Assembly: GCF_002042965.1 (NCBI RefSeq)
Contig: NZ_MZNT01000001.1
Span: 868,001-932,000, forward strand
Source: Paenibacillus sp. 32352
Lineage (GTDB): Bacteria; Bacillota; Bacilli; Paenibacillales; NBRC-103111
Reading direction: 5' to 3'
Length of the DNA: 64,000 nucleotides
Below, piece by piece: positions 54,501 to 62,939 of the stretch. Each line of letters opens with the position of its first letter. The first letter of the stretch is position 1. A program made the position numbers and the translations under genes. Under the pieces are notes generated by a model that saw only the letters and a list, made by a program, of their open reading frames with translations, was not told the origin of the DNA and did not search any database.

Positions 54501-57182
54501 CAAACGGCTGCAGCCCAAGCCAGAATCGCGATATTGCCGCAAAAGCTGGCTTCGAGAGATAACGTCGCTTATTTGCAGCAGCGGATGATTACGGTTTGGA
54601 CCAAAGCAGGAACGACGGCTTCGGAGTCGGAATCCACAGTCCAAATGCATCAAATGATTACGTCCGGCGTCAACGGCATTGTGACCGCTGCACCGGAAGC
54701 GGCTTGGAAAGCGCTCAAGGTGTATTCCAATAACACGACGCTGATCCGCAAACCCTACATCGTAGCTCACCGGGGAATGCCTGCGAACTCTCCTGAAAAT
54801 ACAATCGAGAGCAATCGGGAGGGCTTAAAAGCCGGCGCTGAATTTATTGAGAATGATATGTACATTTCCAAGGATGGACATATTGTAATCCTGCATGACG
54901 GGTCATTGGAAAGGACGACGAACGGTACTGGAAACATTGAAAATTATACACTGGCGGAGCTGAAACAGCTTAATGCCAACAAGCCGTATCCCGCCGGGTA
55001 TCCGGATGTCAAAATACCTACGCTGGATGAGCAGATTGATCTGGCTAATGAATACGGCGCGATGGTGATGGCTGAAATCAAGACAGCAACACCGGCGGCG
55101 GTCGACGCTTATGTTAAGCTGTTGAAAGATAAAAATGCCGTTGGGATCGTCAATACGATGTCATTTGACCTGAATCAGCTGAAGCGGATGTCGGCGCTGA
55201 TGCCGGAAATGCCGCTTGGCTTGCTCGGCGGCGGCTATGCGAATGAGACGAACGTAAAGAAATCGCTTCGTGAGACATTAAAGGCGCTTCAAGGCATTAA
55301 TGCTTCGTACAACCCTGGTTACGGAGAGATAGGACCTAACTTTATGGAGGCTTCAAAACACCGGGGACTCGTCATTTCTCCCTGGACCTTCAACAAGAAG
55401 AGTGACTTTATTAAATTTATGAAAATGGGTGCTTTCGGCATCACAACGGATTACTCCCTATGGGCATCCGATTGGGCAGCATCCATTCGTCCCGAGAAGG
55501 ACAAATATGAGCTTGCGGCAGACGGAAGTGTAGATGTATCCGCTATAGTGAAATCTTACAAAGGAACAGAAACGAACGTGAAGCCTGCCGTGATTGTGAT
55601 CGAAGGACAAGATACAGTCGAAGTGAACGGATCGAATGTGATTGCCAGGAAAGCAGGGACAGCCCATGTGCTATTGAGATACACGGCTTCGCTGGATGAA
55701 AGCAACGTTTACGATATTTATACGCAGCCTATCACAATTCAAGTGGCAGGCGGCAACACTGGAGGCGGTGATAGTGGCAACACCGGAGGCGGTAACGGTG
55801 GCAACACTGGAGGCGGTGACGGTGGCAACAACGGCAGCGGTAATGGTGGCAATACCGGAGGCGGTGACGGCGGCAACACCGGAGGCGGTGACAGTGGCGA
55901 TTCCGGTAGCGATGATGGTGATTCCGGCAGCAGCACCGGAAGCGGACACAGTCACTCGGGCGGCACAACAACTCCTGGCGGCGACTCGTCTGCATCAACA
56001 CCTGCCGTTCAGGTTGTGGCAGCTATGGAAGGGACAGCGAACGCAGATGAGCTGAAGCGAGCCTATGGCGCCCACGACAAAGTACAAGTGCAATTTACAG
56101 GCCATTCCGTAGAGTTTGCAGCATCAGGGCTTACAAAGGCTGCTCAGGCTGGCGGTAAAACGCTGCAGCTTTCCGGAGAACGGACTTCCTATACAATCCC
56201 GCTGTCGGGATTGAAGCTGGATGCTATTGCCCAGCAACTTGGAACCGGGATTGAGAATGTATGGATCCGCTTTACAGCCAATAAGCAGGGAGGAACGGAA
56301 GCTGCCGATTTACAGAAGCTATCAGCAGCAGCTGGAGGCAAGCCATTGACGGAAGCGGTACGCTTTGATGTGGAAGCTGCTACTAAGGAAGGGAAATCGG
56401 TGGCGATTGCTATGAATACCCAAACGGCAGTAAAAGAGATCAAACTGGATCAAGCCGTTGTTCCAGGCAATGCGACCGTCGTGCAGTTGGTACCGGGAAG
56501 CCATCAACTGCGGTTTGTTCCGGCTGTGTTCACGATGAAAGACGGTCAAATGACAGCTATGTTGAAAGGCGGCAGAGACCAAGCTGCGTTTATGATTATC
56601 GAGAATCATAAGGCATTCTCCGATTTGGACAAGCATTGGGCGAAGAATGACATCGAACTGTTAGCCAATAAGCTTGTTGTGGATGGTGTCGACGAGAAAC
56701 GCTTTGACGCAGACCGTCACATTACCCGTGCGGAGTTTGCGACACTGCTGGTAAGGGCGCTGGGGCTTGACGCAGCTGCAGCAACGAACAAGTCCGGCTT
56801 TAGCGACGTGGCGGCGAACGATTGGTATGCGGAAGCAGTTGAAGCGGCTGCAACCGCAGGCTTGCTTGGCGGATACGAGGACGGAACGTTCCGTCCAAAC
56901 CGTGAAATTACGCGGGAGGAGCAAGCGGCCATGATGGTCCGCGCGCTTCGCAACGTGGGGCTCGAGACTGGAATGACCCAAGCGAAGCAGCAGGAAATGC
57001 TGGCGGCGTTCAAGGATGCCGGACAGATCGGCTGGGCCAAGGCCGACGTGGCTGCGGCGCTGCAGGCCGGATTAATGAACGGCATGACATCCGATACGAT
57101 CGATCCGCAAAGCTTTGCAACTCGGGCACAATCGGCTGTGCTATTGAAACGCTTCTTGGGCAAGGCAGGCTTTATCAATTAA
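51576..57182 (+). CDS. Giant SLH-anchored glycerophosphodiester phosphodiesterase
   Basis: This 1868-residue secreted protein has a signal peptide (1-34), a CBM9-like domain (38-242), two related concanavalin-like modules (252-455 and 635-825), two Ig-like modules between them, a degenerate GDPD-like region (838-1055), an active-looking GDPD domain (1058-1305; AHRGMP with His1065, ENTIES, EFIENDMYIS and LHDGSLERTT), an Ig-like module, a Gly/Asn-rich linker (1391-1470), a beta domain, and three SLH repeats (1678-1868). GDPD hydrolyses glycerophosphodiesters to glycerol-3-phosphate and an alcohol. Anchored in the wall, it could release glycerol phosphate from teichoic acids or lipids for the importer downstream. 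GTG 51576 follows AAGGAATGAG. The GlpP leader upstream ties it to glycerol-3-phosphate supply. Confidence 0.92.
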   Translation: MKRTSTKLVRMATVTALIAGLLQPIAALPHAQAADTGRKSLDVRKTLTAPVIDGKLDESLWKVDQPLAVQVGQGTFKDAKFGLLWDNQYLYIGVKSDDDSLIHNGTGNWFEQDNINVFLDPTLHQSAPYQNDDMQVGLVYQPNSSTPEFHFGAALNGHSGKDEKKILRAISQSPAGWSTEVAIPWDMLNFDPNLKKQLGMEIGVTDRYGTAAAEQRSSYWSAYQSSSFWNDTSGYGILNLVEANPVSGTVNPVLLQENFDGVPAGQIPANWISDVNAGSPEFSVVKDTYGDGRMTFNGSSSGKQSRITAPVQWDNYAIEADMRFEAVVNDARWASIMFRVPANGKNPYDQMAIRRNGTYELAYRMPDNNWASPTPVSGTWQTLAMNTYYTMKVRVFDNNVKEYIKAKTDPAYTLLMDKSFTTNLLERGKIGLQADQSKVSFDNVKVTRITADRLDVTMPSTLEALTSGQTVTSSVYYSDGITEPVAADRVKLYSGDESIIKIINNQLVPLKPGKVTIKAVYANAEAKQEITVTPSLTGLKTVALKHDEGYLLAVTHQPLDLSKVTLKAEYNDLTTGTTTGDQLSWTSSSPDAAVSGGQLIINKKGIYTITGTKDNAAVSLVVVAKDAADAEYVLYEENFDALPDGTLPPGWTRKEGATPSAAAVMNGAFEINAAASPDNPSRVLLPSYLGLFGNYKIEADVTHLAANDTARWHSLMFRIQNHDYPYYQMAVRKDATAANGVEFAERTPANAWNVIDRASNTEAIDSAKMYYYTVKAYGSRVQESINNKVIIDTDAATAYAKGEIGLQSNGSTMRLDNLRVTLQQDALPPLPNGHFADVQEPDTKIAMAASIVTDIQSTDDLVKLNQPMLPSTVIFHVAEGLKVTDNSGQKTIGSLDTLLSAIDGRMIPAFYVTDAATVDQLTAFLADQGWEDADIISDQAALIQRARTAYPSIRGILDFSANDKLTKAELLDIRSQTAAAQARIAILPQKLASRDNVAYLQQRMITVWTKAGTTASESESTVQMHQMITSGVNGIVTAAPEAAWKALKVYSNNTTLIRKPYIVAHRGMPANSPENTIESNREGLKAGAEFIENDMYISKDGHIVILHDGSLERTTNGTGNIENYTLAELKQLNANKPYPAGYPDVKIPTLDEQIDLANEYGAMVMAEIKTATPAAVDAYVKLLKDKNAVGIVNTMSFDLNQLKRMSALMPEMPLGLLGGGYANETNVKKSLRETLKALQGINASYNPGYGEIGPNFMEASKHRGLVISPWTFNKKSDFIKFMKMGAFGITTDYSLWASDWAASIRPEKDKYELAADGSVDVSAIVKSYKGTETNVKPAVIVIEGQDTVEVNGSNVIARKAGTAHVLLRYTASLDESNVYDIYTQPITIQVAGGNTGGGDSGNTGGGNGGNTGGGDGGNNGSGNGGNTGGGDGGNTGGGDSGDSGSDDGDSGSSTGSGHSHSGGTTTPGGDSSASTPAVQVVAAMEGTANADELKRAYGAHDKVQVQFTGHSVEFAASGLTKAAQAGGKTLQLSGERTSYTIPLSGLKLDAIAQQLGTGIENVWIRFTANKQGGTEAADLQKLSAAAGGKPLTEAVRFDVEAATKEGKSVAIAMNTQTAVKEIKLDQAVVPGNATVVQLVPGSHQLRFVPAVFTMKDGQMTAMLKGGRDQAAFMIIENHKAFSDLDKHWAKNDIELLANKLVVDGVDEKRFDADRHITRAEFATLLVRALGLDAAAATNKSGFSDVAANDWYAEAVEAAATAGLLGGYEDGTFRPNREITREEQAAMMVRALRNVGLETGMTQAKQQEMLAAFKDAGQIGWAKADVAAALQAGLMNGMTSDTIDPQSFATRAQSAVLLKRFLGKAGFIN
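55747..55950 (+). repeat. Low-complexity Gly/Asn/Asp linker repeat
   Basis: Imperfect 15-18-bp units of the type GGAGGCGGTGACGGTGGCAAC encode a GGGDGGNT-type linker between the GDPD and SLH regions. It produces long antisense open frames that are not genes. Such repeats vary in length easily by slippage. Confidence 0.85.
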
Positions 57183-57303
57183 TGGAATGCAGATGCTGAA
57201 GTCGGGGCTGCACTTTTACAAATCCTTCACTTTCCCTTGATTTTGCGATAACAGTGGTCGTTTATACTTATAGTGTAAGCAAGAAGCAAGATGAATAGAT
57301 GCA

Positions 57304-57403
57304 AGGGTACGAGACGAGGAGAAAACCCTTTATGCACCGGATGAGAGCTGTACAGGCCAATACTGGCTTGGACGAGGATTATTCGGTGGATAGGGGGTTT
57401 TTT
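57304..57403 (+). promoter_or_regulatory. GlpP-type terminator/antiterminator leader 2
   Basis: AGGGT (57304-57308) can pair with ACCCT (57325-57329). The region 57322-57344 (AAAACCCTTTATGCACCGG...) pairs with 57379-57401 as a terminator, using several G-U pairs, followed by T residues. The block GGGTACGAG.CGAGGAGAAAACCCTTTATGCA is shared with leader 1. It controls the phosphatase gene at 57437, and perhaps the genes beyond it. Confidence 0.85.
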
Positions 57404-57436
57404 GTGTTGTCTTCTAGGGAGGGGGCTGCATGAAAC

Positions 57437-58228
57437 TTGCCGGATGTGAACGAATTTGACGGCTATTTTTTTGACTTGGACGGAACGATTCTGCTAGGGG
57501 AGCAGCTGCTTCCCGGTGTTCCGGAAACATTGGGGGCGCTTCGTGCAGCCGGCAAACAGGTTTTGTTCTTGACGAATACGACAACCCGGACGCGGGCTGA
57601 ATGCAGCCTTCGGCTTCAGAGGCTCGGGCTTGCGGCGGAAGTCGGCGAGATTATGACGGCTGCTTATGCCTCAGCGCTTTACTTGCGCGATCAAGGAAGG
57701 CGTACAACAGTATTCGTAGTCGGTGAGAGTGCTCTTACGAAAGAACTGGAAGCCCAGCAGATTCGGGTTACCGCAGACCCGTTGAAGGCGACTCATGTGC
57801 TTGTTGGTATGGACATGCATTTTCATTATGACAAGCTGCATCAGGCTATGAAAGCTGTGCGCAACGGAGCGGAGCTCATTGCAACCAATCCGGACCCGTT
57901 CTGTCCGATCGACGGGGATGAAATCCCGGATACATGGCCCCTTGTGAAGGCGATTGAAGCGGCGAGCTGTACGGCTTCGGTTGTCATTCTCGGCAAGCCG
58001 TCGCCTCATTACGGCGCCATGGTGCTGGAGCGGAGCGGATTGTCCGCAGAACGGTGCTTAATGGTCGGCGACCGTCTGGAGACCGATATTATGTTCGGGG
58101 TTACCAACGGTATGCGAACCGCCCTAGTGCTGACGGGTGTCACCGATAAGGCGCAGCTGCGCCAGTTTCAGGTACAGCCGGACTACGTATGGGATGCGCT
58201 GAGTGACCTGTTATTGCTCAAGCGTTAA
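57437..58228 (+). CDS. HAD phosphatase, NagD/AraL family
   Basis: This 263-residue cytoplasmic HAD-superfamily phosphatase belongs to the NagD group. The catalytic loop FFDLDGTILLG lies at about residues 11-21, the second motif is FLTNTTTRTR, and LMVGDRLETDIMFG carries the metal-binding aspartates. ATNPDPFCPIDGD is typical of the group, which dephosphorylates small sugar or glycerol phosphates. The start is TTG 57437, 11 nt after AGGGAGGGGG. A mini-frame of 9 codons begins at ATG 57430 with a better ribosome site and overlaps this start. The GlpP leader suggests a role with glycerol-3-phosphate, perhaps as a glycerol-phosphate phosphatase. Confidence 0.9.
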   Translation: MPDVNEFDGYFFDLDGTILLGEQLLPGVPETLGALRAAGKQVLFLTNTTTRTRAECSLRLQRLGLAAEVGEIMTAAYASALYLRDQGRRTTVFVVGESALTKELEAQQIRVTADPLKATHVLVGMDMHFHYDKLHQAMKAVRNGAELIATNPDPFCPIDGDEIPDTWPLVKAIEAASCTASVVILGKPSPHYGAMVLERSGLSAERCLMVGDRLETDIMFGVTNGMRTALVLTGVTDKAQLRQFQVQPDYVWDALSDLLLLKR

Positions 58229-58366
58229 GTGAAAATGAGATCGATATTTAACCCTGTCTTCACACAGTCCTAATCACATGTTTACACTTGTCCGTTACAG
58301 TGGGAATAGACAAAAGTGAAGCGGGGCTTATGCATGCACCTAATTCATTGTATAAGGAGAGATACC

Positions 58367-59707
58367 ATGAGTTCCATGATGAAGAAAATGATTAGCCTCG
58401 CGCTTTGCTGCTCTACCTTGGCGGCTTGCGGGCAAACAGGCACAACTTCCAAGCAGGCAGCGCCACCGGCAGCGTCAACCGCGCCTGCTAGTGAAACGAA
58501 AGCAGACGAAAAAGTCGAGCTGACCTTCTATTACCCTATCGCGGTAGGCGGTCCATTGACGGCAACCATTGAGTCGATGGCGCAAGAGTTCACGAAGCAA
58601 AATCCGAATATTACCGTGAAGCCGGTATATACAGGCAGCTATGCAGATACTGCAGTGAAAACACAAGCGGGCGTACAAGGCAAAAACCCGCCAGATGTTG
58701 CAGTGCTGCAATCGACGGAGCTGTTCAGCCTGTTGGACATGAACGCGGTAATTCCGCTGGACGATTACATAGCCAAAGAGGGCGGGGACAAGTATTTGTC
58801 CGATTTTTACCCGGCATTTATGGCGAATTCCCAAACCGGCGGCAAAACCTACAGCATTCCGTTCCAGCGCAGCACCATCGTGCTTTACTATAACAAGGAT
58901 ATGTTCAAGCAGGCGGGTCTCGACCCGGAGAAGGCGCCTCAGACATGGGCGGAAATGAAGGAATACGCTCAAAAGCTGACCAAGAACGGCACCTGGGGAC
59001 TGGAAATTCCGGTGACAGGCTATGGCTACTGGATGCTTCAAACCTTCGCCCTGCAAAGCGGCAAAAACCTGATGACCGAGGATGGCAAAAAGGTCATGTT
59101 CAACACACCTGAGAACGTTGCTGGCTTGAAGTATTGGTACGATTTGTCCCATAAGGGCAAAGTGATGCCGGAGGGAGTAACCGATTGGGGAACAGTGCCT
59201 TCCGACTTCCTGGAAGGGAAAACGGCTATGATGTACCATACGACGGGTAACCTGTCCAATGTGAAAAAGAACGCCAAATTCAATTTCGGCGTCAGCTTCT
59301 TGCCGAAAAATACAAGCTTCGGCAGCCCGACAGGCGGCGGCAACTTCTACATCTTCAAGGACATCGACAAGAAGAAGCAGGATGCAGCCTGGAAATTCGT
59401 CAAGTTCATGACCGAGACCGAGCGTGCGGCGCAATGGAGTATTGACACCGGTTATGTTGCAGTAAAGAAATCCGCATACGATACGGACCGTATGAAAAAG
59501 TACGCGGCTGACTTCCCTGCGGCACTTGTTGCCCGTGACCAGCTGCAATATTCTGCGGCCGAGCTGTCCACACACAACAACGGGAAAGTAATGAAGACGC
59601 TGAATGACCAGGTGCAGGCAGCGCTGACCGGTGCGGCGACGCCGGAGGAAGCGTTGAAGAAGGCTCAGGAGGAAGCGGACAAAGCGCTAGCTCCGTTCAA
59701 CAAATAA
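58367..59707 (+). CDS. Glycerol-3-phosphate-type ABC binding lipoprotein, UgpB-like
   Basis: This 446-residue solute-binding lipoprotein has a lipobox ending at Cys21 (LAAC). It resembles UgpB-like proteins: LTFYYPIAVGGPLTATIESMAQEFTKQNPNI, IPFQRSTIVLYYNKDMFKQAGLDPEKAPQTWAEM and TGGGNFYIFKDIDKKKQDAAWKFVKFMT. It would bind glycerol-3-phosphate or a glycerophosphodiester outside the membrane. ATG 58367 is preceded by AAGGAGAG. Two permease genes follow. The context (GlpP, GDPD) supports the ligand, but homology alone does not prove it. Confidence 0.88.
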   Translation: MSSMMKKMISLALCCSTLAACGQTGTTSKQAAPPAASTAPASETKADEKVELTFYYPIAVGGPLTATIESMAQEFTKQNPNITVKPVYTGSYADTAVKTQAGVQGKNPPDVAVLQSTELFSLLDMNAVIPLDDYIAKEGGDKYLSDFYPAFMANSQTGGKTYSIPFQRSTIVLYYNKDMFKQAGLDPEKAPQTWAEMKEYAQKLTKNGTWGLEIPVTGYGYWMLQTFALQSGKNLMTEDGKKVMFNTPENVAGLKYWYDLSHKGKVMPEGVTDWGTVPSDFLEGKTAMMYHTTGNLSNVKKNAKFNFGVSFLPKNTSFGSPTGGGNFYIFKDIDKKKQDAAWKFVKFMTETERAAQWSIDTGYVAVKKSAYDTDRMKKYAADFPAALVARDQLQYSAAELSTHNNGKVMKTLNDQVQAALTGAATPEEALKKAQEEADKALAPFNK

Positions 59708-59714
59708 CATTCGG

Positions 59715-59787
59715 AATGGGTTCCGCTGCATGGGGCTAAGCCTTTCGGCTCATACTTGCGCTTTGCGGCGGCAGCCCATTTTCTTTT
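59715..59787 (+). terminator. Intercistronic hairpin after the binding-protein gene
   Basis: AATGGG.T.CCGC.GC pairs with GCGGC.GCCCATT over a long loop, followed by TTTTC. It probably acts as an attenuator between the binding protein and the permeases. Confidence 0.55.
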
Positions 59788-59841
59788 CACAGCTCGACAA
59801 ATCACTTATCGATGGATCGCTTTACTGAAGGAGGTTCCTGT

Positions 59842-60735
59842 ATGGGCGCTACGGCGTTAAAGAAACATTGGAGAACAAACGCCTTTGCTTGGCTGCTGCT
59901 GCTGCCTTCGCTCTTATTTTTGTTCCTATTCACGTTTTACCCGATGGCCAAAACGATCAAGCTGAGCTTGTACCAAGCGGATTTGGCCACTCCGGTCCCG
60001 ATGTTTATCGGGCTGGACAACTACAAGCACTTGGCTGAGGATGAGATCTTCTGGAAAGTAATGAGCAATAACCTGTGGTTTGCCATCGGTACGGTACCTA
60101 CCTCGATAGCGCTAGCCATCGTGATGGCGATTTTCGCCAACAAAGCCATGCGCGGGACCGGTCTCGTGCGCGCCGCCTTTTTTTACCCGACGATGATTCC
60201 TATGATTGCTGTAGCGAACATTTGGCTATTTATTTATACACCGCAATACGGGCTCTTAAGCCGGTTGATGAAAATGATCAGTGTCGGGGAGCTGCAATTG
60301 CTTGGCTCGTCTCAGCTTGTGATGTGGGCGATGGTCATTATGGTTATTTGGAAGGAAGCGGGTTATTTTATGATTTTTTATTTGGCAGGGCTGCAAAATA
60401 TTTCGCCGGACCTGTATGAATCCGCACAAGTTGACGGGGTATCGCGATGGACGATTTTTCGCAAAATCACGTTCCCTCTGCTCATGCCAACCACCTTGTT
60501 CGTCACCATTGTGGCGCTGACCAATTCGTTCAAGCTGGTCGATCACATTATGATCATGACCAAGGGCGGGCCGAACAACGCGAGCAACCTGCTGCTGTAC
60601 TATATCTACGAAACGGCGTTCAGCTTCTGGGATCAAGGGATGGCTTCGACCTTGACGGTCGTCATGATCGCGGTGCTGCTGTTGTTCGCAGCGTTGAACT
60701 TTTTCGGACTGGACAAAAAGATACACTATCATTGA
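59842..60735 (+). CDS. ABC transporter permease, UgpA-like
   Basis: This 297-residue permease is a MalF/UgpA-type membrane subunit with six hydrophobic segments. The EAA loop reads YESAQVDGVSRWTIFRKITFPLLMP (about residues 193-218), and KLVDHIMIMTKGGPNNASNLLLYYIYETAF is typical of UgpA. I chose ATG 59842, which has GAAGGAGGTT 7-8 nt upstream; an earlier ATG at 59812 is weaker. It pairs with the permease at 60757. No ATPase gene is present in this operon. Confidence 0.93.
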   Translation: MGATALKKHWRTNAFAWLLLLPSLLFLFLFTFYPMAKTIKLSLYQADLATPVPMFIGLDNYKHLAEDEIFWKVMSNNLWFAIGTVPTSIALAIVMAIFANKAMRGTGLVRAAFFYPTMIPMIAVANIWLFIYTPQYGLLSRLMKMISVGELQLLGSSQLVMWAMVIMVIWKEAGYFMIFYLAGLQNISPDLYESAQVDGVSRWTIFRKITFPLLMPTTLFVTIVALTNSFKLVDHIMIMTKGGPNNASNLLLYYIYETAFSFWDQGMASTLTVVMIAVLLLFAALNFFGLDKKIHYH

Positions 60736-60756
60736 AGAAGAAAGACAGGCGATACC

Positions 60757-61569
60757 ATGCGGTATAATAAGATAACCTGGGGCCGGGGGCTCCTCTTCCT
60801 ATTCGCGCTGCTGTGGCTCGTGCCGCTGGTTTGGATGCTCCAAACGGCATTCCGGCCGAAGCAGATTGCGCTGAGTCCGGGTTTTTCCCTTGAATTTACT
60901 TTGCAAAACTTCGCGACAGTGTGGTCGGCTGCGCCGTTCGCACAGTATTATTTCAATACGGTCTTGATTGTAGTGGGTGTCTTTGCAGTTCAGATGGTTA
61001 CGGCGACCATGGCCGGGTTCGCATTTGCCCGGGTCAGCTTTGCCGGGAAAAATATCATATTTCTTCTGTTCCTCGTTCAATTGATGGTGCCTGCCGATGT
61101 ACTCATTTTTCCAAACTATACGGTATTAAAGGAATTGTCGCTGCTGGATACGAAGCTGGGCATTATGCTCCCGTATTTCGCCTCGGCCTTCGGCATATTT
61201 TTGCTGCGCCAAATGTTCAAGACGATTCCGCCGGAGCTGGATGAGGCCGCTGTAATGGAAGGATTCTCAAAATGGAGAATCATGTGGCAGATTTATTTCC
61301 CTCTGGCGCGCCCTTCGTATATAGCGTTCGGGCTTGTCTCCGTGAGCTATCATTGGAATAATTTCCTTTGGCCGCTCATAGTCACCAACTCCGTGGAGAA
61401 TCGCCCGCTTACGGTGGGGCTTGCCATTTTTGCGCAATCCTATGAGATCGGTGCTCAGTGGACGGAGGTCAGTGCAGCGACACTGTTGGTCATTGCTCCA
61501 TTAATGGTCGGATTCCTGCTGTTCCAACGTCAGTTCATAAACAGCTTTATCCATTCCGGGATTAAGTAA
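60757..61569 (+). CDS. ABC transporter permease, UgpE-like
   Basis: This 270-residue permease is a MalG/UgpE-type subunit with six hydrophobic segments. The EAA loop reads LDEAAVMEGFSKWRIMWQIYFPLARP (about residues 160-185). VSYHWNNFLWPLIVTNSVENRPLTVGL is characteristic of UgpE-class proteins. ATG 60757 follows GAAAGACAGG, a modest ribosome site 21 bp after the previous stop. With the product of 59842 it forms the channel for the substrate captured by the lipoprotein at 58367. Confidence 0.93.
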   Translation: MRYNKITWGRGLLFLFALLWLVPLVWMLQTAFRPKQIALSPGFSLEFTLQNFATVWSAAPFAQYYFNTVLIVVGVFAVQMVTATMAGFAFARVSFAGKNIIFLLFLVQLMVPADVLIFPNYTVLKELSLLDTKLGIMLPYFASAFGIFLLRQMFKTIPPELDEAAVMEGFSKWRIMWQIYFPLARPSYIAFGLVSVSYHWNNFLWPLIVTNSVENRPLTVGLAIFAQSYEIGAQWTEVSAATLLVIAPLMVGFLLFQRQFINSFIHSGIK

Positions 61570-61631
61570 AGAAGGCACGCAGTTCCCGATTGATAGAAAG
61601 AGAGGATAGGATCCATAAGGAGGAGAATCAA

Positions 61632-62468
61632 ATGAAGGAACAAAGCAAATACTCCGTATCTACCTATGCTTTAATTGAGCTGCCTTTGGAAGAGGCAGTG
61701 CAGCGCCTGCTGCACGAAGGCTGGACAATGATCGAGATTATGGGTGAAGGACGGCATGCCGAAGTGTTCGACTGGCCGGAGGAACGGCTGGATGCGCTGA
61801 AGCGGTTGGGTCAGGACCACAGGGTAATCTGGTCGCTGCATGCGCCTATCACCGGCTTGAATCTAGCCTCCACCAGGGAAGAGGAGGTTCGCACTACCGT
61901 CCAAATGCTCGAGCGCAGCCTGGAGGTGGCACACAAGCTGGAATGTACGCATGTTGTCATTCACCCCGGCGAGCTTGCTCCCGAAGAGGGCGGTGTGACG
62001 TGGTCCGATACGGAAGCAGCGGCGGCGCGTGCTGCTGCCGTGCTATCCGATGCCTTGCGGATTACCGGGGGCACGGATATCATCATGGCGCTCGAAAATG
62101 TGCCTCCTTATCCGGGACTGCTCGGTGCGGATGCAGACTTCTTGCTTCAAGTGCTTCACAAGCTGCCGCCTTCCGGCTTCGGAATTATTTTTGACGTAGG
62201 GCATGTGCATTTGACTGGGGCAGGCAAGTGCATGTCTGCGTTGCGGGAGGTATTGCCTTATGTCGTTGGCATACATTGGAGCGACAACAATGGGGAGCAT
62301 GACGATCACATGAGACTTGGCGCAGGCACAGTGCCATTACGAGAAGTGGTTTATTTACTTCAGGCATCCGATTATACGGGGGCTTGGGTACTCGAGCTTC
62401 GGAGCTTACACGATGTGGAAGCTTCGGCAGCGTGGCTTGATGAACACCGGACCATTCCGGCAAACTGA
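61632..62468 (+). CDS. Sugar phosphate isomerase/epimerase-like TIM-barrel protein
   Basis: This 278-residue cytoplasmic protein is of the xylose-isomerase-like TIM-barrel (AP endonuclease 2) superfamily. Likely metal ligands are Glu in ALENVPP, Asp and His in IIFDVGHVHLTG, His in VVGIHWSDNNGEHDDHMRLGAGTV, and Glu in WVLELR. Such proteins isomerise or epimerise sugars or act on related substrates. ATG 61632 follows AAGGAGGAGAATCA. It is the last gene of the glycerol-3-phosphate unit, but its substrate there is unknown. Confidence 0.85.
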   Translation: MKEQSKYSVSTYALIELPLEEAVQRLLHEGWTMIEIMGEGRHAEVFDWPEERLDALKRLGQDHRVIWSLHAPITGLNLASTREEEVRTTVQMLERSLEVAHKLECTHVVIHPGELAPEEGGVTWSDTEAAAARAAAVLSDALRITGGTDIIMALENVPPYPGLLGADADFLLQVLHKLPPSGFGIIFDVGHVHLTGAGKCMSALREVLPYVVGIHWSDNNGEHDDHMRLGAGTVPLREVVYLLQASDYTGAWVLELRSLHDVEASAAWLDEHRTIPAN

Positions 62469-62939
62469 ATGGGAAGCCTTAGTTTTGTATGGAGCTCAAT
62501 CAAATATGAAACTATTATAACGGAGCCGGGGGTTACGTCATCACGCGCAGATCGAGCGAACTCGAGCGCCCATATCGGGGTTCGATTTCGGAACTGGACA
62601 AAAGCAGGAAAAATGAGGCTTCCGGTTTTGGAAAGAGTTATTATATAAAGTTAGAAGAAGACAGGCGATCTTGCCCTTCATGCCCTCAAAACATTAAAAG
62701 GCGATAATTATATCAAGTAGGATTTAATACAATACGCAGATGAAGGAACTAGATGACTTGGCGAACGTTAAGGGCAGGGGAAATCCTGCTCTTTTTTGTC
62801 ATTATAGAGTTTATAAGTTTCGGGGTCCCCACAAAGTACTGATTTCAGTTTTGAACCCAAGGCTCTTCTTTGTTGGAGTTACATTCGGGGTTCCTCTCAA
62901 TTCTGTGGAAGGAAATGGTCTCAGGCTGCAAGTGCTGTC
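62469..62939 (+). other. Intergenic region, decayed sequence and terminator
   Basis: This 471-bp gap holds a terminator (62772-62797). A 65-codon stretch without stops (about 62512-62706) has no start codon and no ribosome site and may be decayed coding sequence. The part before 62940 gives no sign of the missing front of the alpha/beta hydrolase. Confidence 0.5.
62772..62797 (+). terminator. Intrinsic terminator
   Basis: GGGCAGG (62772-62778) pairs with CCTGCTC (62785-62791), using one G-U pair, followed by six T residues. Confidence 0.8.

Noticed and set aside
52224-54770. Two long antisense frames (339 and 374 codons) over the GDPD gene
   Set aside because: No ribosome sites or family resemblance; the plus-strand gene explains the region fully.
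55747-55950. Possible CRISPR-like or satellite array
   Set aside because: The units are short, in frame and encode a Gly-rich linker; there are no spacers of constant length.
55671-56001. Long antisense frames opposite the Gly-rich linker
   Set aside because: They are by-products of the repeated GGC/GGT/AAC codons in the linker.
62512-62706. Open stretch of about 65 codons after the isomerase-like gene
   Set aside because: No start codon; could arise by chance or be decayed coding sequence.
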